NCBI RefSeq assembly: GCF_947242115.1 | Contig: NC_074720.1 | Span: 44,318,271 to 44,382,270, forward strand | Length of the DNA: 64,000 bases | Origin: Biomphalaria glabrata | Lineage: Eukaryota; Mollusca; Gastropoda; Planorbidae | Direction of reading: 5' to 3' | Shown here: one piece after another, positions 20,801 through 32,000 of the stretch | How the letters are laid out: each line of letters opens with the position of its first letter | Numbering within the stretch: the stretch's first letter is position 1 | Translations under genes and position numbers: made by a program | The notes under the pieces: model-generated | What the model was told of the DNA's origin: nothing | Seen by the model: the letters and a program-made list of their open reading frames with translations, nothing else | The model's database searches: none

Positions 20801-20839
20801 CATCACTAAATATAGCCTAGGTCATTAACACGTTTAAAA

Positions 20840-21060
20840 AAAAAGTAATAAAACATTGTCTTTGATTCCGAAGATGAAGAAGGGGTGCAGTATTTCAGGT
20901 AACCATGAAAACCAATTTGCGGTCTGCATTTAAAAAAAAAATTTGCTACATCTGAAGCGGACAAGGCCATTGTTTGCCGGAGGAAAAAAAAAAGTTGTAT
21001 TTCGGTAGCCTGCTCCTGTTTTCGGCATTTGGTCATAAAGGCGTGTCTCTCGTCTTCGTG
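20840..21060 (+). repeat. Dispersed repeat E, copy 2
   Basis: CATTGTCTTTGATTCCGAAG then GTGCAGTATTTCAGG and CATCTGAAGCGGACAAGGCC; homologous to 16600-16747 on the other strand. Confidence 0.55.
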
Positions 21061-21395
21061 AGAGCTCTTATCAGATATCTATTTTAGAGAAAGATCATTG
21101 CTAGAGTAATCTGCTCCTTAACCGACTGCCCAAGTTGCAGAGTAAGCCATGTTCTCTCTGAAAGTCAATGTGGTTTAGAGCTGGTTGGTTAGACCTATAT
21201 CGGACATGAATTTCGTTCATCTTAATGCTTGAAATCAAACATGTAACCTATCTTTATATTTCCTATCATGTTAATTCGGTATAATCGTTTATACCACTGC
21301 TCGGTTGTCTTTCTCCCTGGATAATATAATCGAAATTTTATTTAGATTTCCTATAGGCTACAGTCTATACAATTAACTGACGTTGATGATTTCAT

Positions 21396-21600
21396 TTAAA
21401 GGGAAACTTCGATGGTTTTGACAATTTTTGATATAATATGTGTTTTGATTTACAGATAATGAATACATGATTATTTTTATTTTATTTGCAATAATAACTT
21501 AGTCATTGATGTTTTTTTGACGTAATTTTCCTGCGCATCCAAAACGGTCAGGCTTTCACCGGGTTTTTATGTGACATCACACAAACCTATTATTAATTTA
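21396..21600 (+). mobile_element. Dispersed repeat F, copy 2
   Basis: Begins TTAAAGGGAAACTTCGATGG and ends near TGTGACATCACA; reverse relative of 17395-17620. Confidence 0.5.
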
Positions 21601-21741
21601 ATCTATTGACTCACTGTATAGGCCTAACGGAAAACCATATAATAAAGTTTAGGCCTACATTCTCGTAAAAGAAATATATCTTCGTCTATGCAGTAAGATC
21701 TGGATCTTGTACGCAAAGAAAAAATGCGTATTAAAAGTAGA

Positions 21742-21985
21742 TTTACATGCTTGACTAACCACGGCAGTGTGTATTTTCTCGCCTGACCACTCAACACATA
21801 ACATAAACTATCGCTTGGTTGTCTTGTCAGGACCGACTACACGTAGTCTAGACGCGCCTTACACTGACCAGTTTGTTCGAATCAGTCAGACACACGATCT
21901 ATTTACTTCTTGTGACAAGGAGAGGCTTAGATGAAAATGTTATTTTTTTTTTACTCGAATTGGTTGGTTATCCTAATGCTTTTAT
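21742..21985 (+). repeat. Repeat G, third copy
   Basis: ACATGCTTGACTAACCACGG, CAACACATAACATAAACTA and TTGGTTATCCTAATGCTTTT match the copies at 19082-19672. Confidence 0.6.
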
Positions 21986-22029
21986 ATATATACTAGTCTA
22001 CCGGCGGCGTAGCATACGCCGCTATTTTG

Positions 22030-22642
22030 CAGGGCCGGTCTTGGGCCACTGCAACCTATGCGACCAAAGGATCCGCACTTTCATGGGACCCGAGCTAATT
22101 CAAGGTGTATACATTATTAAATTAAACCATTTTATAACTTAAAACAGATTTCGATTAACCAGGAGCTCCTGGAAATCTCCCAAAATTGCAAAATATACGA
22201 AAAAGTCCTTAAAATATACGGAAATATATAGAAAAAAATTGTCATTTTGGGGTGTCATTCAATTTGAAAAAACGCACAATTCTACGCGATATTAATAAAA
22301 ACGGCATTATGCATTAGCCGTAATTGTGAAATCAGGTGAAAGAAGCTTCTCGCGCCTCAAACTAATGAAGAATTACTTGAGGTCAACAATTCTCAAAGAT
22401 AGATTGAAACATTTGGTAATTCTTGCTATTGAGCGGGATCTATGTAGGAAACAGAATTATTATGCTACACGCAAGGCTCGTAAAGTAGTTCTGTACGTAG
22501 TAAAGAATGAATAAAAATGCATAGACAAATTTATTTTCTAATTCAAACTCTTAAATTTCACTTATTGTCCGCTTCCCTACACAAACTTGGCCCCTCGAAA
22601 TCCGTTTCGAATAGGGCCTCACAATGCTTAAGTCCGGCCCTG
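22030..22642 (+). mobile_element. Internally deleted hAT with transposase C-terminus
   Basis: Ends CAGGGCCGGTCTTGGGCC and TTAAGTCCGGCCCTG, flanked by CTATTTTG and CTATTTAG (7 of 8). The frame 22326-22514 reads SGERSFSRLKLMKNYLRSTI then LKDRLKHLVILAIERDL, the conserved start of the hAT C-terminal dimerisation domain (usually ERSFSKLKxIKNxLRSxM). The catalytic core and BED finger are missing; 613 bp remain of an element normally of 2.5-4 kb. It identifies the CAGGGCCGG-ended family, including the outer element at 3881, as hAT. Confidence 0.88.
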
Positions 22643-22653
22643 CTATTTAGTGT

Positions 22654-22835
22654 TGGTAAAATGTTTATTTGTAAAATGTTTGACATGTTTCGGATGTTCC
22701 TTCAGAGTTGACGATAGTTTACTTCCTAGTCCAAACCTCCCGCAAGACGAAGGGGGGTGGGAGCAGGCAGGGTTTGACCGGCGCCTTCGACACGGAGGTC
22801 ACGGTTTGACAGTCCAGCACGCAGTCATCCGTAGC
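22654..22835 (-). mobile_element. SINE-A, diverged, with a disturbed head
   Basis: The body is clear (GGATGTTCCTTCAGAGTTG, CTTCCTAGTCCAAACCTCCC). After GGGTTTGACC the head is replaced by GGCGCCTTCGACACGGAGGT, a segment also found near 19517. Confidence 0.6.
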
Positions 22836-22957
22836 GAGCTGTGAAAACATGTTCTCTCCCCCCCCCCTTGTTTTTTTTCGTGGGGTGACTATCCACAGAA
22901 ATAAGAGAGTGATCTTTCCATTACTTCTTCTCGTTTAAACCGTTGAGGGAAGAAGAG

Positions 22958-22961
<4 letters not shown>

Positions 22962-23042
<81 letters not shown>
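22962..23042. repeat. (TA)n microsatellite, about 40 units
   Basis: Uninterrupted TA dinucleotides, likely polymorphic in length. Confidence 0.95.
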
Positions 23043-23043
<1 letters not shown>

Positions 23044-23149
23044 CTGTACTATAGCTATGGACTAGGCCGTTACTCTCATAACAGCCTAACAGCTACTGTA
23101 ATAATGAAGCGATACGATTGGTTAAATCTAGTTTCCTTTTTTTCAGAAG

Positions 23150-23368
23150 TGACGTATGCCTAACCTAAAAACAAAATCTCAAAGAATCCAGTTGTTTTGT
23201 TTGTTTTTTTTTGGAGATGTCAAGTATATATTGTTTGATTTATTAATGTAAGTGTTTCTAAGCATTTAAATAAAAAAAAATGTTACTATAACAACTTTTT
23301 ACGCAGAATTTAAATATGTCAATAACTCAAATTTGAAAAAAAAAAACACCGGAGTTTCCCTTTAATAT
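23150..23368. mobile_element. Dispersed repeat F, diverged copy
   Basis: Ends CACCGGAGTTTCCCTTTAA, the inverted form of the TTAAAGGGAAAC end at 21396. The interior is AT-rich and decayed. Confidence 0.45.
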
Positions 23369-23509
23369 ATTTTATAACAACAGACCAAATAAATTAAAAA
23401 TTCATTAGTTTAATACCGAGACCGTATGCCGAGGTCTTTTAAAAAAAAAAATTAAACAAATAATTTTTTTTTAAAAAAAGGTAATCTGCCTACATAGATA
23501 TGTCGCTGT

Positions 23510-23830
23510 AATAATGAACACCCTTAAAGTGTCTCTGAAAGCCTTCAGCATTGACCCTGCCACCTGGGAGCCGGAAGTACAGGATAAAGCGATTGAGAGA
23601 AATCTGGCACACAAATTGCAGAAGGCAAGAGAACAGCGCCGGCAGAAGAAAATCGACAGGGAAATAAATCAAGTTGACACAAGCTACAGCGGGACTAACC
23701 TGCCCAGTTTGCAAACGAACATTCCGGGCTCACATATGTCTCACCAGCGACAAGAGGCACAAAAACCGCAGTGCAAAGCCCCCAACCCCAGAATGACGAA
23801 AGTGGGCATCATCGAACCACGATGAACGAA
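23510..23830 (+). mobile_element. LINE ORF2 3' end with a finger remnant
   Basis: Reads LKAFSIDPATWEPEVQDKAI, a LINE post-RT motif, then RNLAHKLQKAREQRRQKK, then a diverged finger region aligning with 10014-10172. A frame change separates the finger. 5'-truncated. Confidence 0.8.
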
Positions 23831-23834
23831 CTAT

Positions 23835-24060
23835 ACATCAAGATGCATCTAAAGCGCTTGGACTCCGAACCCGGGAGTAGGGGTTCGAATCCCGATGAAA
23901 GCCCAATTCTAAGTGGTAGGTTACTTTACATGCGTATGCAAGTAAGGGCAGATGGTCGTTGTGCTTGACACATTACAACCTTGTTAATCGTGGGTCATAG
24001 AAACAGATGAAACAGATCTGACCCATGGCCACTGGTCGCAAAATCTGAAAGTTTTTTTTT
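23835..24060 (+). mobile_element. SINE-B, diverged
   Basis: AAGCGCTTGGACTCCGAACC and GGGGTTCGAATCCCGATGAA (B box), then GCAGATGGTCGTTGTGCTTG, AACCTTGTTAATCGTGGG and CATAGAAACAGATGA follow the SINE-B order seen at 33411-33679 on the opposite strand. Confidence 0.65.
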
Positions 24061-24259
24061 TTTTCAAATACTTTCTACCTACGCCTACCAAACCCACACA
24101 ATGCTCTATCTCGCCTTTCCCGTGTTAACAGTCACTTAAAACTAGTGTGAGACATTGAGAATGTTCTCCGTAATCATATCGATTCAAGTGTCTGTTTATT
24201 GATTGAGATTTTTTTTAAATATCTTAAAGGCTTTGAAGTAGGGCTCAGTCTATAGCAGA

Positions 24260-24915
24260 TGGCTGCCTGGTAGTGCGGTAGCGTGCTGGACTGTCGATCG
24301 TTTGTCTCGATGGTCCCGGGTTCATTCCCATCCCGCTGCCACACCCCCCCCCCCCTCGTCCTGCGGGAGGTCTTATCTTATATAATACAGACGTTACTTC
24401 AAAAAAGAAGATGATTACGTCCTACGCGTCATGCATTTAGTCATGCATATTAACCAATGACTTAAATTCTGCCAAGTCACTGGTTTTCCTGGTTAGCTCA
24501 GGCAACCCATTCCATGCTCTAATAGCACTAGTGAAGAAGGAGTCTTTGTACAAATTTGTCCTAGCATATGGGACGAGAAATGTGCCTTTATCTTTGTGTC
24601 TTTCAGAGTATTTTATTAAACTTTGTTTTTGTATTTGAAGATTATGGTTCAGTGTTTTATGTATAATTGCTACTTTACTTTTGAGTCTTCTGTCCTGAAG
24701 GCTTTCTAAATTTAGTGATTTTACTAAAGGTGTTACTCTGGTTAAGTGTGAATATTTGTTTGTTATGAATATCACTACTCTATTTTGTGTCTGTTCCAGT
24801 TTCTTAATGTTATCTTGAGTTGAGGGGTCCCAAACGGAAGATGCATATTGTATTATTGGGAGGTTTGGACTAAGATGTAGGTAATCTTCAACTCTGAAGG
24901 GACATCGGAAACGTG
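24260..24915 (+). mobile_element. SINE-A split by a LINE
   Basis: The head and B box (GGTCCCGGGTTCATTCCC) lie at 24260-24371. The body resumes at 24858 (GGGAGGTTTGGACTAAGATG) and runs to about 24915. The interruption is a 486-bp LINE flanked by GGGAGGT. Confidence 0.88.
24372..24857 (-). mobile_element. 5'-truncated LINE in SINE-A, 7-bp duplication
   Basis: Best copy of tail family A. On the - strand it reads IQYASSVWDPSTQDNIKKLE, FITNKYSHLTRVTPLVKSLN, DKGTFLVPYARTNLYKDSFF and SAIRAWNGLPELTRKTSDLA, then a stop after NMHD. This is the C-terminus after RT in Jockey/CR1-like LINEs. The duplicated SINE target is GGGAGGT (24365-24371 and 24858-24864). Confidence 0.9.
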
Positions 24916-25410
24916 TTGTTTTTTTTTTAAGCGTTATTGGCACAACTTCAACAATGACTAAAATATGCATATTGTTTCCTGTTATACACTTAGTATTTTT
25001 AGTTTATGTAAATGCGCACCATAATGGATGGATTTTGAACACGGCTAGTGACGATATGACTTATTTGGGTTAGAGGCTACTTAGAGACAGAAAATCAGTT
25101 GGTGATAGGATTTCATAAGAGTAGTACGTATTTTATCAACAGAGACATCGACTGTGGCCTTTTGTGGATTAAACCTTTATTTAAACTGTTCAACGGTGTT
25201 TGGGCGCGTCTCTTAACTTGTTCAAACGGATGTGCTTGTTTGCTTGTGAGTCAATCGCATTGAAATACACCCGCACAAGAAACCCAGACATCTGCAGAGT
25301 AATCTGTCGTAATCAGACATGTAACACTTAACTACAAGACAGACAGGCAACACCACATTCCATGACTTGTCGTACCTTTGAAATAGTTTGTGAGAACCCT
25401 TGCAATTGTG
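24916..25410. other. Gene-free stretch
   Basis: No gene or repeat recognised. Confidence 0.35.
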
Positions 25411-25550
25411 GAAATGAGGCGTGGTGGGTGAGTTGTAGAATGCTTGGCTTTTGAACTGGAGGTCACAAGTTCAAATCCTGATAAAGACTTTGATTTTTTA
25501 ATTTCCAGTTCTAATGGATACCTGATATTAATTGGGGAAAAGTAAAGGCA
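25411..25550 (+). mobile_element. SINE-B, 5' part
   Basis: GAGGCGTGGTGGGTGAGTTG (head), CACAAGTTCAAATCCTGAT (B box), then TTCTAATGGATACCTGATAT and TTGGGGAAAAGTAAAGGC. It stops abruptly where the 40-bp array begins. Confidence 0.65.
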
Positions 25551-26620
25551 TATCAGCATAATATCTCTACTTTGTTAGCCTAAAACGACATATCAACATA
25601 ATATCTCTACTTTGTTAGCCTAATACGGCATATCAACATAATATCTCTACTTTGTTAGCCTGATACGGCATATCAACATAATATCTCTACTTTGCTAGCC
25701 TGATACGGCATATCAACATAATATCTCTACTTTGTTAGCCTGATACAGCATGTCAACATAATATCTCTACTTTGTTAGCCTGATACGGCATGTCAACATA
25801 ATATCTCTACTTTGTTAGCCTGATGCGGCATATCAACATAATATCTCTACTTTGTTAGCTTGATACGGCATATCAAAATAATATCTCTACTTTGTTAGCC
25901 TGATACGGCATATCAACATAATATCTCTACTTTGTTAGCCTGATACGGCATATCAGCATAATATCTCTACTTTGTTAGCTTGATACGGCATATCAACATA
26001 ATATATCTACTTTGTTAACTTGATACGGCATATCAGCATAATATCTCTACTTTGTTAGCCTGATACAGCATATCAGCATAATATCTCTACTTTGTTAGCT
26101 TGATACGGCATATCAACATAATATCTCTACTTTGTTAGCCTGATACGGCATATCAACATAATATCTCTACTTTGTTAGCCTGATGCGGCATATCAACATA
26201 ATATCTCTACTTTGTTAGCTTGATACGGCATATCAAAATAATATCTCTACTTTGTTAGCCTGATACGGCATATCAACATAATATCTCTACTTTGTTAGCC
26301 TGATGCGGCATATCAACATCATATCTCTACTTTGTTAGCCTGGTAGGGCATATCAACATAATATCTCTACTTTGTTAGCCTGATACGGCATATCAACATA
26401 ATATCTCTACTTTGTTAGCCTGATACGACATATCAACAGAATATCTCTACTTTGTTAGCCTAATACGGCGTATCAACATAATATCTCTACTTTGTTAGCC
26501 TGATACGGCATATCAGCATAATATCTCTACTTTGTTAGCCTGATACGGCAATTCAACATAATATCTCTCCTTTGTTAGCCTGATACGGCATATCACTATT
26601 AATATCTCTACTTTGTTAGC
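25551..26620. repeat. 40-bp minisatellite, about 27 units
   Basis: Unit: CATATCAACATAATATCTCT then ACTTTGTTAGCCTGATACGG, strict 40-bp period with rare indels. Variant units (TTAGCTTG, TGATGCGG, TATCAGCAT) recur in blocks. Non-coding: 40 is not a multiple of three and stops occur in all frames. It starts at the truncated end of the SINE-B at 25411 and ends in GTTACGTCACC near 26620. Confidence 0.95.
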
Positions 26621-27440
26621 CTGTTACGTCACCATTGGTCTACGTTACGTCTCCGCGACTCCAGTAGTAGGCCTACTTCTACTGTCAAATAAAGTTTCTT
26701 CGCCTGATACGGCATTGCTACGTATTATTTCACTGTTTATTCAACGTTTGCTCGTGTGACACGGCATCACCATAAACTGTACAACATTTGTACATAAATT
26801 CAAGTTCATATTCTTCCATCAGATAATTGTTTCAACATGTCATTACGAAGAGGTGCCTTCATAGGACTTGCTGTGGAGAGGCTACGTACTGGCAAGGGAG
26901 ACTAACAACATGATCCCCTTTCACAGATCCTAACCTTGTTGATGTCTAATGACTGAGCCGAAGGCTCTTCAAGCCCTAAGTTTGAAAAAAAAACCCTGCT
27001 TGGACGCCAAACAGAATAAAAAAAAAAAAAAAACTTGTGTGAACACACAGTTCTGTTTGGGAGAGACCCTAGACACTGCCTATGTGAAGCATTGCTGTTG
27101 ACCGATGCATTTGGCCCCCAACGCGTGGGCTAGACACGGCCGAAGGCCGAGAATACACCGGGATCTTCTGCCATTTTCCTTCAATGTACCAATCTAACTG
27201 TGCCGGACCCGCCATTTATGTAACGGTCCCATTGAGGAACAGCGCATGGGTGTGTGACATTTTTGTGGGGACTTTTTTACAACCCCGCCCATGCAAGAGG
27301 TTGACTCTCGTCTACCTGTGGGCATCCCCACGAGAGTCTTGTGTTACCCATTTAGCCTAACCACTTCCTCTAATGGTCGTTTCCATGCGAGCACCACGAT
27401 GAGGCATAGTAGCGTGCTCGCGCAGATCCTAACCAGCAGC
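26621..27440. other. Unassigned, GC-richer than its neighbours
   Basis: A higher-GC block (about 27050-27440) with words such as GGCCGAAGGCCGAGAATAC and ACGAGAGTCTTGTGTTACCC. It resembles element non-coding DNA more than a gene, but I cannot place it. No open frame of note. Confidence 0.3.
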
Positions 27441-27469
27441 GGCAAAAAGAAGGAACTTACACAATTGTG

Positions 27470-27970
27470 AAGAGACGAAGCTGGTTTTGTCGTACTGTAA
27501 GATCATGACTCAATGATGACTCACTGTCTAAAATCATCCTTCAAGGTTCAGTGAATTGAGCACGAAGAAAAGCTGGCTGGACATTGTAGAAGAATGGACC
27601 GGCCTCTCTCTTCATATCCTACTAATAACAGCTGCTGATCGGGATGTCTGCCTTCAGCCTTTGAAAGTAATCATATATATATATATATGAATATATGATA
27701 TCACGGCTTCGGGAGACAACCCTGAAAAAAAAAATCAGGAGCTGGTGACCCTCAGGCAGATTGTGGCACACCGTGCTACAATGCTACAGCCTGGCAGAGC
27801 CTGCGGCGCTACTAATCCCAAACTGTATTGGATATTCCGTTCCTTTGGTCACATCAGTTGCGCGGAGAGGGGGGGAACTGCTGTGCGGGCGACATCGTTC
27901 CGACCATAAACAATGCCCAGGCTTTCATCTCACTTGCCCTGAGATGAACCATAGTCGTTCTACGACTGAA
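27470..27970 (+). mobile_element. RTE-like LINE C-terminus and 3' UTR, decayed
   Basis: Frames read SWLDIVEEWTGLSLHILL then ITAADRDVCLQPLK, equivalent to [12 protein letters not shown] of the intact LINE. After an AT microsatellite (27672-27690) comes GGAGCTGGTGACCCTCAGGC and ACTAATCCCAAACTGTATTG, matched at 13746-13860. Several frame breaks. Confidence 0.65.
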
Positions 27971-29032
27971 GGAGGCCAATATAATATATATATGACATAT
28001 AGGCCTACATAGGTTGATCTAGTCGTGAAAGTAAATTCGAGACTTAAAACTCTGCTAAATCATTGGTTTTTCCATGTGTTGTTTTTATTGTTATATCTAT
28101 TAGGCAATCGTCTGCAAAATATTCTAACTTTTGCTCCTAGACTAATGCAATTATAGATATGTCGGTAAGTCATTCAACTTAAATTTTAAGTAGGCCCTAA
28201 ATTAGAAACAGTAGTGAGCCTTTGTTTCTTTTTTTTTGTGTTTAAGCCTACTCATTCAACGTTGCCCCCCTTCCCTTTTTTTTTTAACAGGTAGTCTCCC
28301 CCCTCCCCCCACGCATACCAATAGGGTCGAGACCCAAATAGAAGCCAATATGTATTTTGTTAATCAACTTCGAGCACCACTCCCATAACACGCAATGCGG
28401 CTGAATGCCCCCCTCCCCTCCCCAATGATCTGACCTGTTGAATAAATTGTCTACATCTTTTACTTGTGTGAATGTATTGGTTGATTTTATAGCTAATAGA
28501 CAAGAGAGATTCGTGTTCTGATCAAATTTTGCAATGATTTGATTTGCGTCAACAGTACACAGAATTGTATCCATATGGATCTAGACTAGATCTAGATGTA
28601 GTTCTTACGCTCACAACTTCAGTTCGACAGACGTTAGAATGCACATCTACGACTTATACAGAGTTGCGGGCATTTTCGGTAATCATATTCAAAGGTGACA
28701 CTGTGGTCGATCTTTTTTAATCCGCATAAAAATATAGTCTTCTCTTTAAAAAGCTCAATAAGTAAATTAAAAATATTTAAGGAATTTCAATAATAACAAA
28801 AGTGTTGCATATTACAATTTGTAACATAATTATTGTAATTATGTGTGCTATTATTGTTGAAAATTCTTACGGCATTATCAAAAAATATTTTTAAACTCCG
28901 AAGAGTAGCACCACTTGAAGGGTTGTTACAAGAATATTATTGTATTGTTTACCATACTAAATGTGAAGTTTCTGTTACCGAGTTTTGAGTTTTAAATTTA
29001 TTTAGAGAAACGTGATAGACATAACTTTAAAA
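27971..29032. other. PHF21A: Upstream region of PHF21A
   Basis: No gene on either strand. It should contain the promoter and 5' UTR of PHF21A. No TATA box at a convincing distance and no CpG-rich block is obvious, so the transcription start is not placed. A further non-coding first exon could lie here. Confidence 0.35.
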
Positions 29033-29095
29033 ATGTCTAGAATGGAGCTTAACAACATTCAAACTAAATTAAAAACAGCTATTCAAAATCACCAG
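29033..29095 (+). CDS. PHF21A: PHF21A coding exon 1
   Basis: Encodes [20 protein letters not shown] and Q, ending CAG|gtaagc. With exons 2 ([11 protein letters not shown]) and 3 ([22 protein letters not shown]) it forms the conserved N-terminal helix pair, equivalent from memory to the vertebrate MELQTLQEALKVEIQ... segment. Confidence 0.85.
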
Positions 29096-32000
29096 GTAAG
29101 CAAACTGATTTTTATTCACCCCAATAGTTAGTCTAGCCCTCGCCTCGCAGTATTGATTTTTTCTACGAACTCCATCAATCTGAGTAAAAAAATAACTTTT
29201 TATGACATGCTTTTTAAAGTGAAATGACTTTGTCAACTACCCATAAAATAAAATAAAAAATGAATGCACTCAGATTATTAGTATATCTAGAAGTCCTAGA
29301 TCTATATCTAATAAATAAATCTAGATATATCTATATTCTTTAAGAGATTAGAAGAACCTCCTAGTCTAGTAGATCTACTTTGACTTTAGTTAGAATCTAG
29401 GTTACTGGTTATTCTTAGTCTAAGAAGATTAGAATAAAAATATTTATTCTTAAACAATGAAAAAAAAAAAAAAACGTAATGTAATAAACTAACAATCATC
29501 GTAGTCTGGATCTAGATCTACATCTGTTAGATTAGATCTATCATCTAGATTTATTTATTTATATAATTATAATATAGATCTATATTATATAGATCTAGAA
29601 TCTAGTAAATAGTTTATTAGTTATCTAATCTAGAGTCTAGGTATCTAGAATTTTACTTATAATTCTAATAATAAAGTCCAGGAGGGGGGTCTAGATTAGA
29701 CACTAGACTAAGATAAGATAAGACTCTATTTAATAATCATTGTTAAATCATTATTAATAATGTATTGGTTATATGAATCTTAATAAAATATTTCAAAGTT
29801 CTCAAGTCACATGATTATTGTAAGATATCTACAAATAAATTAATTATTAGATGTCAATAAATTTCATGTCCTGAAGTCTTAGATTTGAGGCCAGGTTCAA
29901 GATCAAGACTAGATCTAGATCTATATCTATATATATATAATATATATATATATGCATATATATCTTATATATTATAATTATATATATTATATATATATGT
30001 CAAGTCAAGATGTAAATTAATATAGTTTAACTTTTATTTATAAAAGTCTTATAAACTTTAATATAAAGTGATATAATTTTTCAGGAAATTATTTAATGTA
30101 AGCAATAAAAGAGTATCTTTAAAATTTGTTAAAAATTTATTTTTTTATTGTAAATCTTAGAGCATCTTAAATTTTATTGTCAATCTATGTCTATACCTAT
30201 ATGTCATATATATGTGTCATGCTTCAGCAATTAAAAGCCTTTACTTTGCCTTCCACTTAACAGATGTTGGTAGTCAAGATTAAAGGAGATAGCCAGGTAT
30301 GTAAATTATAAATAACTTAGTTTCAGGTGTTATTTCAGAAATATAGATAATAATTAGATATCTACATTCTAGGAAGATAATGGCATGATAGCAGCCGGAA
30401 CTTAAACTTGTGATCATAAAAATACAACGCAATTCATTCATTCTACTCTGTGCAATTGTTTCAAAAGATAAGGATCAGTCGGAATGATGTTTCTTAATTT
30501 TCAGTTCTTTAACAGTTGAGATATGTAGTGAATAAGTCTGCTTATTGGAGTATCTCTCTGCTCTAGCTTAGTGAATAGCACAAAATTGGAACCAGTGAAA
30601 TCTGCCCATGTGGAGTATCACCATGTCCTCCAAAACTGCTCTCTTTACCAAGAGGCCCGTATAAGACATTGGCCCCAAATCACCCCAATAGAAAGAAAAC
30701 TATGTGGAGAGCTCTCTGATTTGGAAACCACTGCGCAGTTCATCTCATGTATTGGTCTAGTCATATGAACACTCCAACATAACAATGAGAAGATGAAGAA
30801 AGAAGAAGCTTAGTGAATATCTGCTTGATGAAACAAACATACACCTCACTTTGACCTTTTAATTGAGGGTATCTAAGGTTTGATGTACTTATTGTGAAAC
30901 CCCCTTCAGTAACAAATTGTTTACATTTAAAACTGTTGAATGGCATCTTGTTGTTCACTGTCTCTTCCGGTATGCCCTTCTAGCAAAAATGATTTTCAAT
31001 GCACTGGTCTGCTATTTTGTTCTAAAGTCGCTTGATTTCAGGATATTTTGAAAGATAGTCAACAACTAGCAAATAGTCATTTTACCTCCATTTAAACATA
31101 TCAATTGCCACTGTTTTCCATGGTTAGTCTGGTGCAGTACAGTGAAGCAACTCTTCTTTAACATTATTTCTTTTTCAAATTGTACTTTTTGAGCATTTCA
31201 TTATTGCCAAAATATTGTTTGTAAAATGTTTTACATGTTTCGGATGTTCCTTCAGAGTTGAAGATAATTACTTCCTAGTCCAAACCTCCCGCAGGACGAC
31301 AGGGGATGGGAGCGGGTAGGGTTTGAACCCGGGACCATCGATAAATCTGAACGACAGTCCAGCGTGCAAACCGCACAACCAGGCAGCCAAAACATTATTG
31401 TTCTTGCCTTTGACTTCATTTTCTTTAGGCTATAAAAGAAGGAATAATTATTCTGTTCTCATAAAACAAAATTTCAGTCTCTTTATGAATGCTGTCTTTT
31501 AATGGCCAGTATAGTTTAACTGTTTCATGCACTTGATTAGCTGTGATATTTAATAAAAACAAGTAAAGTTCTCTTTTTCACACCTTGTGGTCTATAGGGC
31601 AGATGATGTAAAGGTCATATGTTTCCTTGGCCTACAGTTAATGAGGGTGTCATGTGGCCAGCACAGCTACCAACCACCGTTACTTTTCTCCAACTAATGT
31701 CATGTACCCATTTGAGCTGAGTGGACTCGGGCGCCCAGAGATCCCAAAATTAAAAATCCCAGGATTCACCAGAATTCAAACCCGGGACGGACCCCTGGTT
31801 AAGAAGCCAAATGCTTTACCGCTCAGCCATCACACCTCCATGATATTTAATAGCTTCAGTTTAATTTTTCATGTATACAGTGATGGTTTATGATTGACAC
31901 ACGCCACTGAGAAATATCATCTTACCCCAGAAACAGAGAATAAGAATAATTTTGACTAATAAAACAAAATACTAAATAAATTGAGACACTATATTTAGGA

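Larger units (their letters stand above)
17697..20808. mobile_element. hAT-like element with AACTAAA-rich ends, 3.1 kb
   Basis: Left end TAGTGATGGGAACTAAACTA; the right end reads CCCATCACTA outward. Flanks are AATATAGG and AATATAGC (7 of 8 bases identical). Subterminal AACTAAA/TTTAGTT-rich tracts lie at 17700-17835 and 20470-20622. The right arm is split by a LINE-like 5' fragment (20629-20800) with GCCCAT on each side. Removing that fragment restores a longer inverted end (TAGTGATGGGCAAAAGTTAA). Inside are a LINE ORF piece, two tandem copies of repeat G, a LINE tail and a SINE-A. Confidence 0.65.

Noticed and set aside
26880-27440. GC-richer block as an element terminal repeat or a CpG promoter
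   Set aside because: No second copy in the window, no matching ends and no gene next to it; left unassigned.
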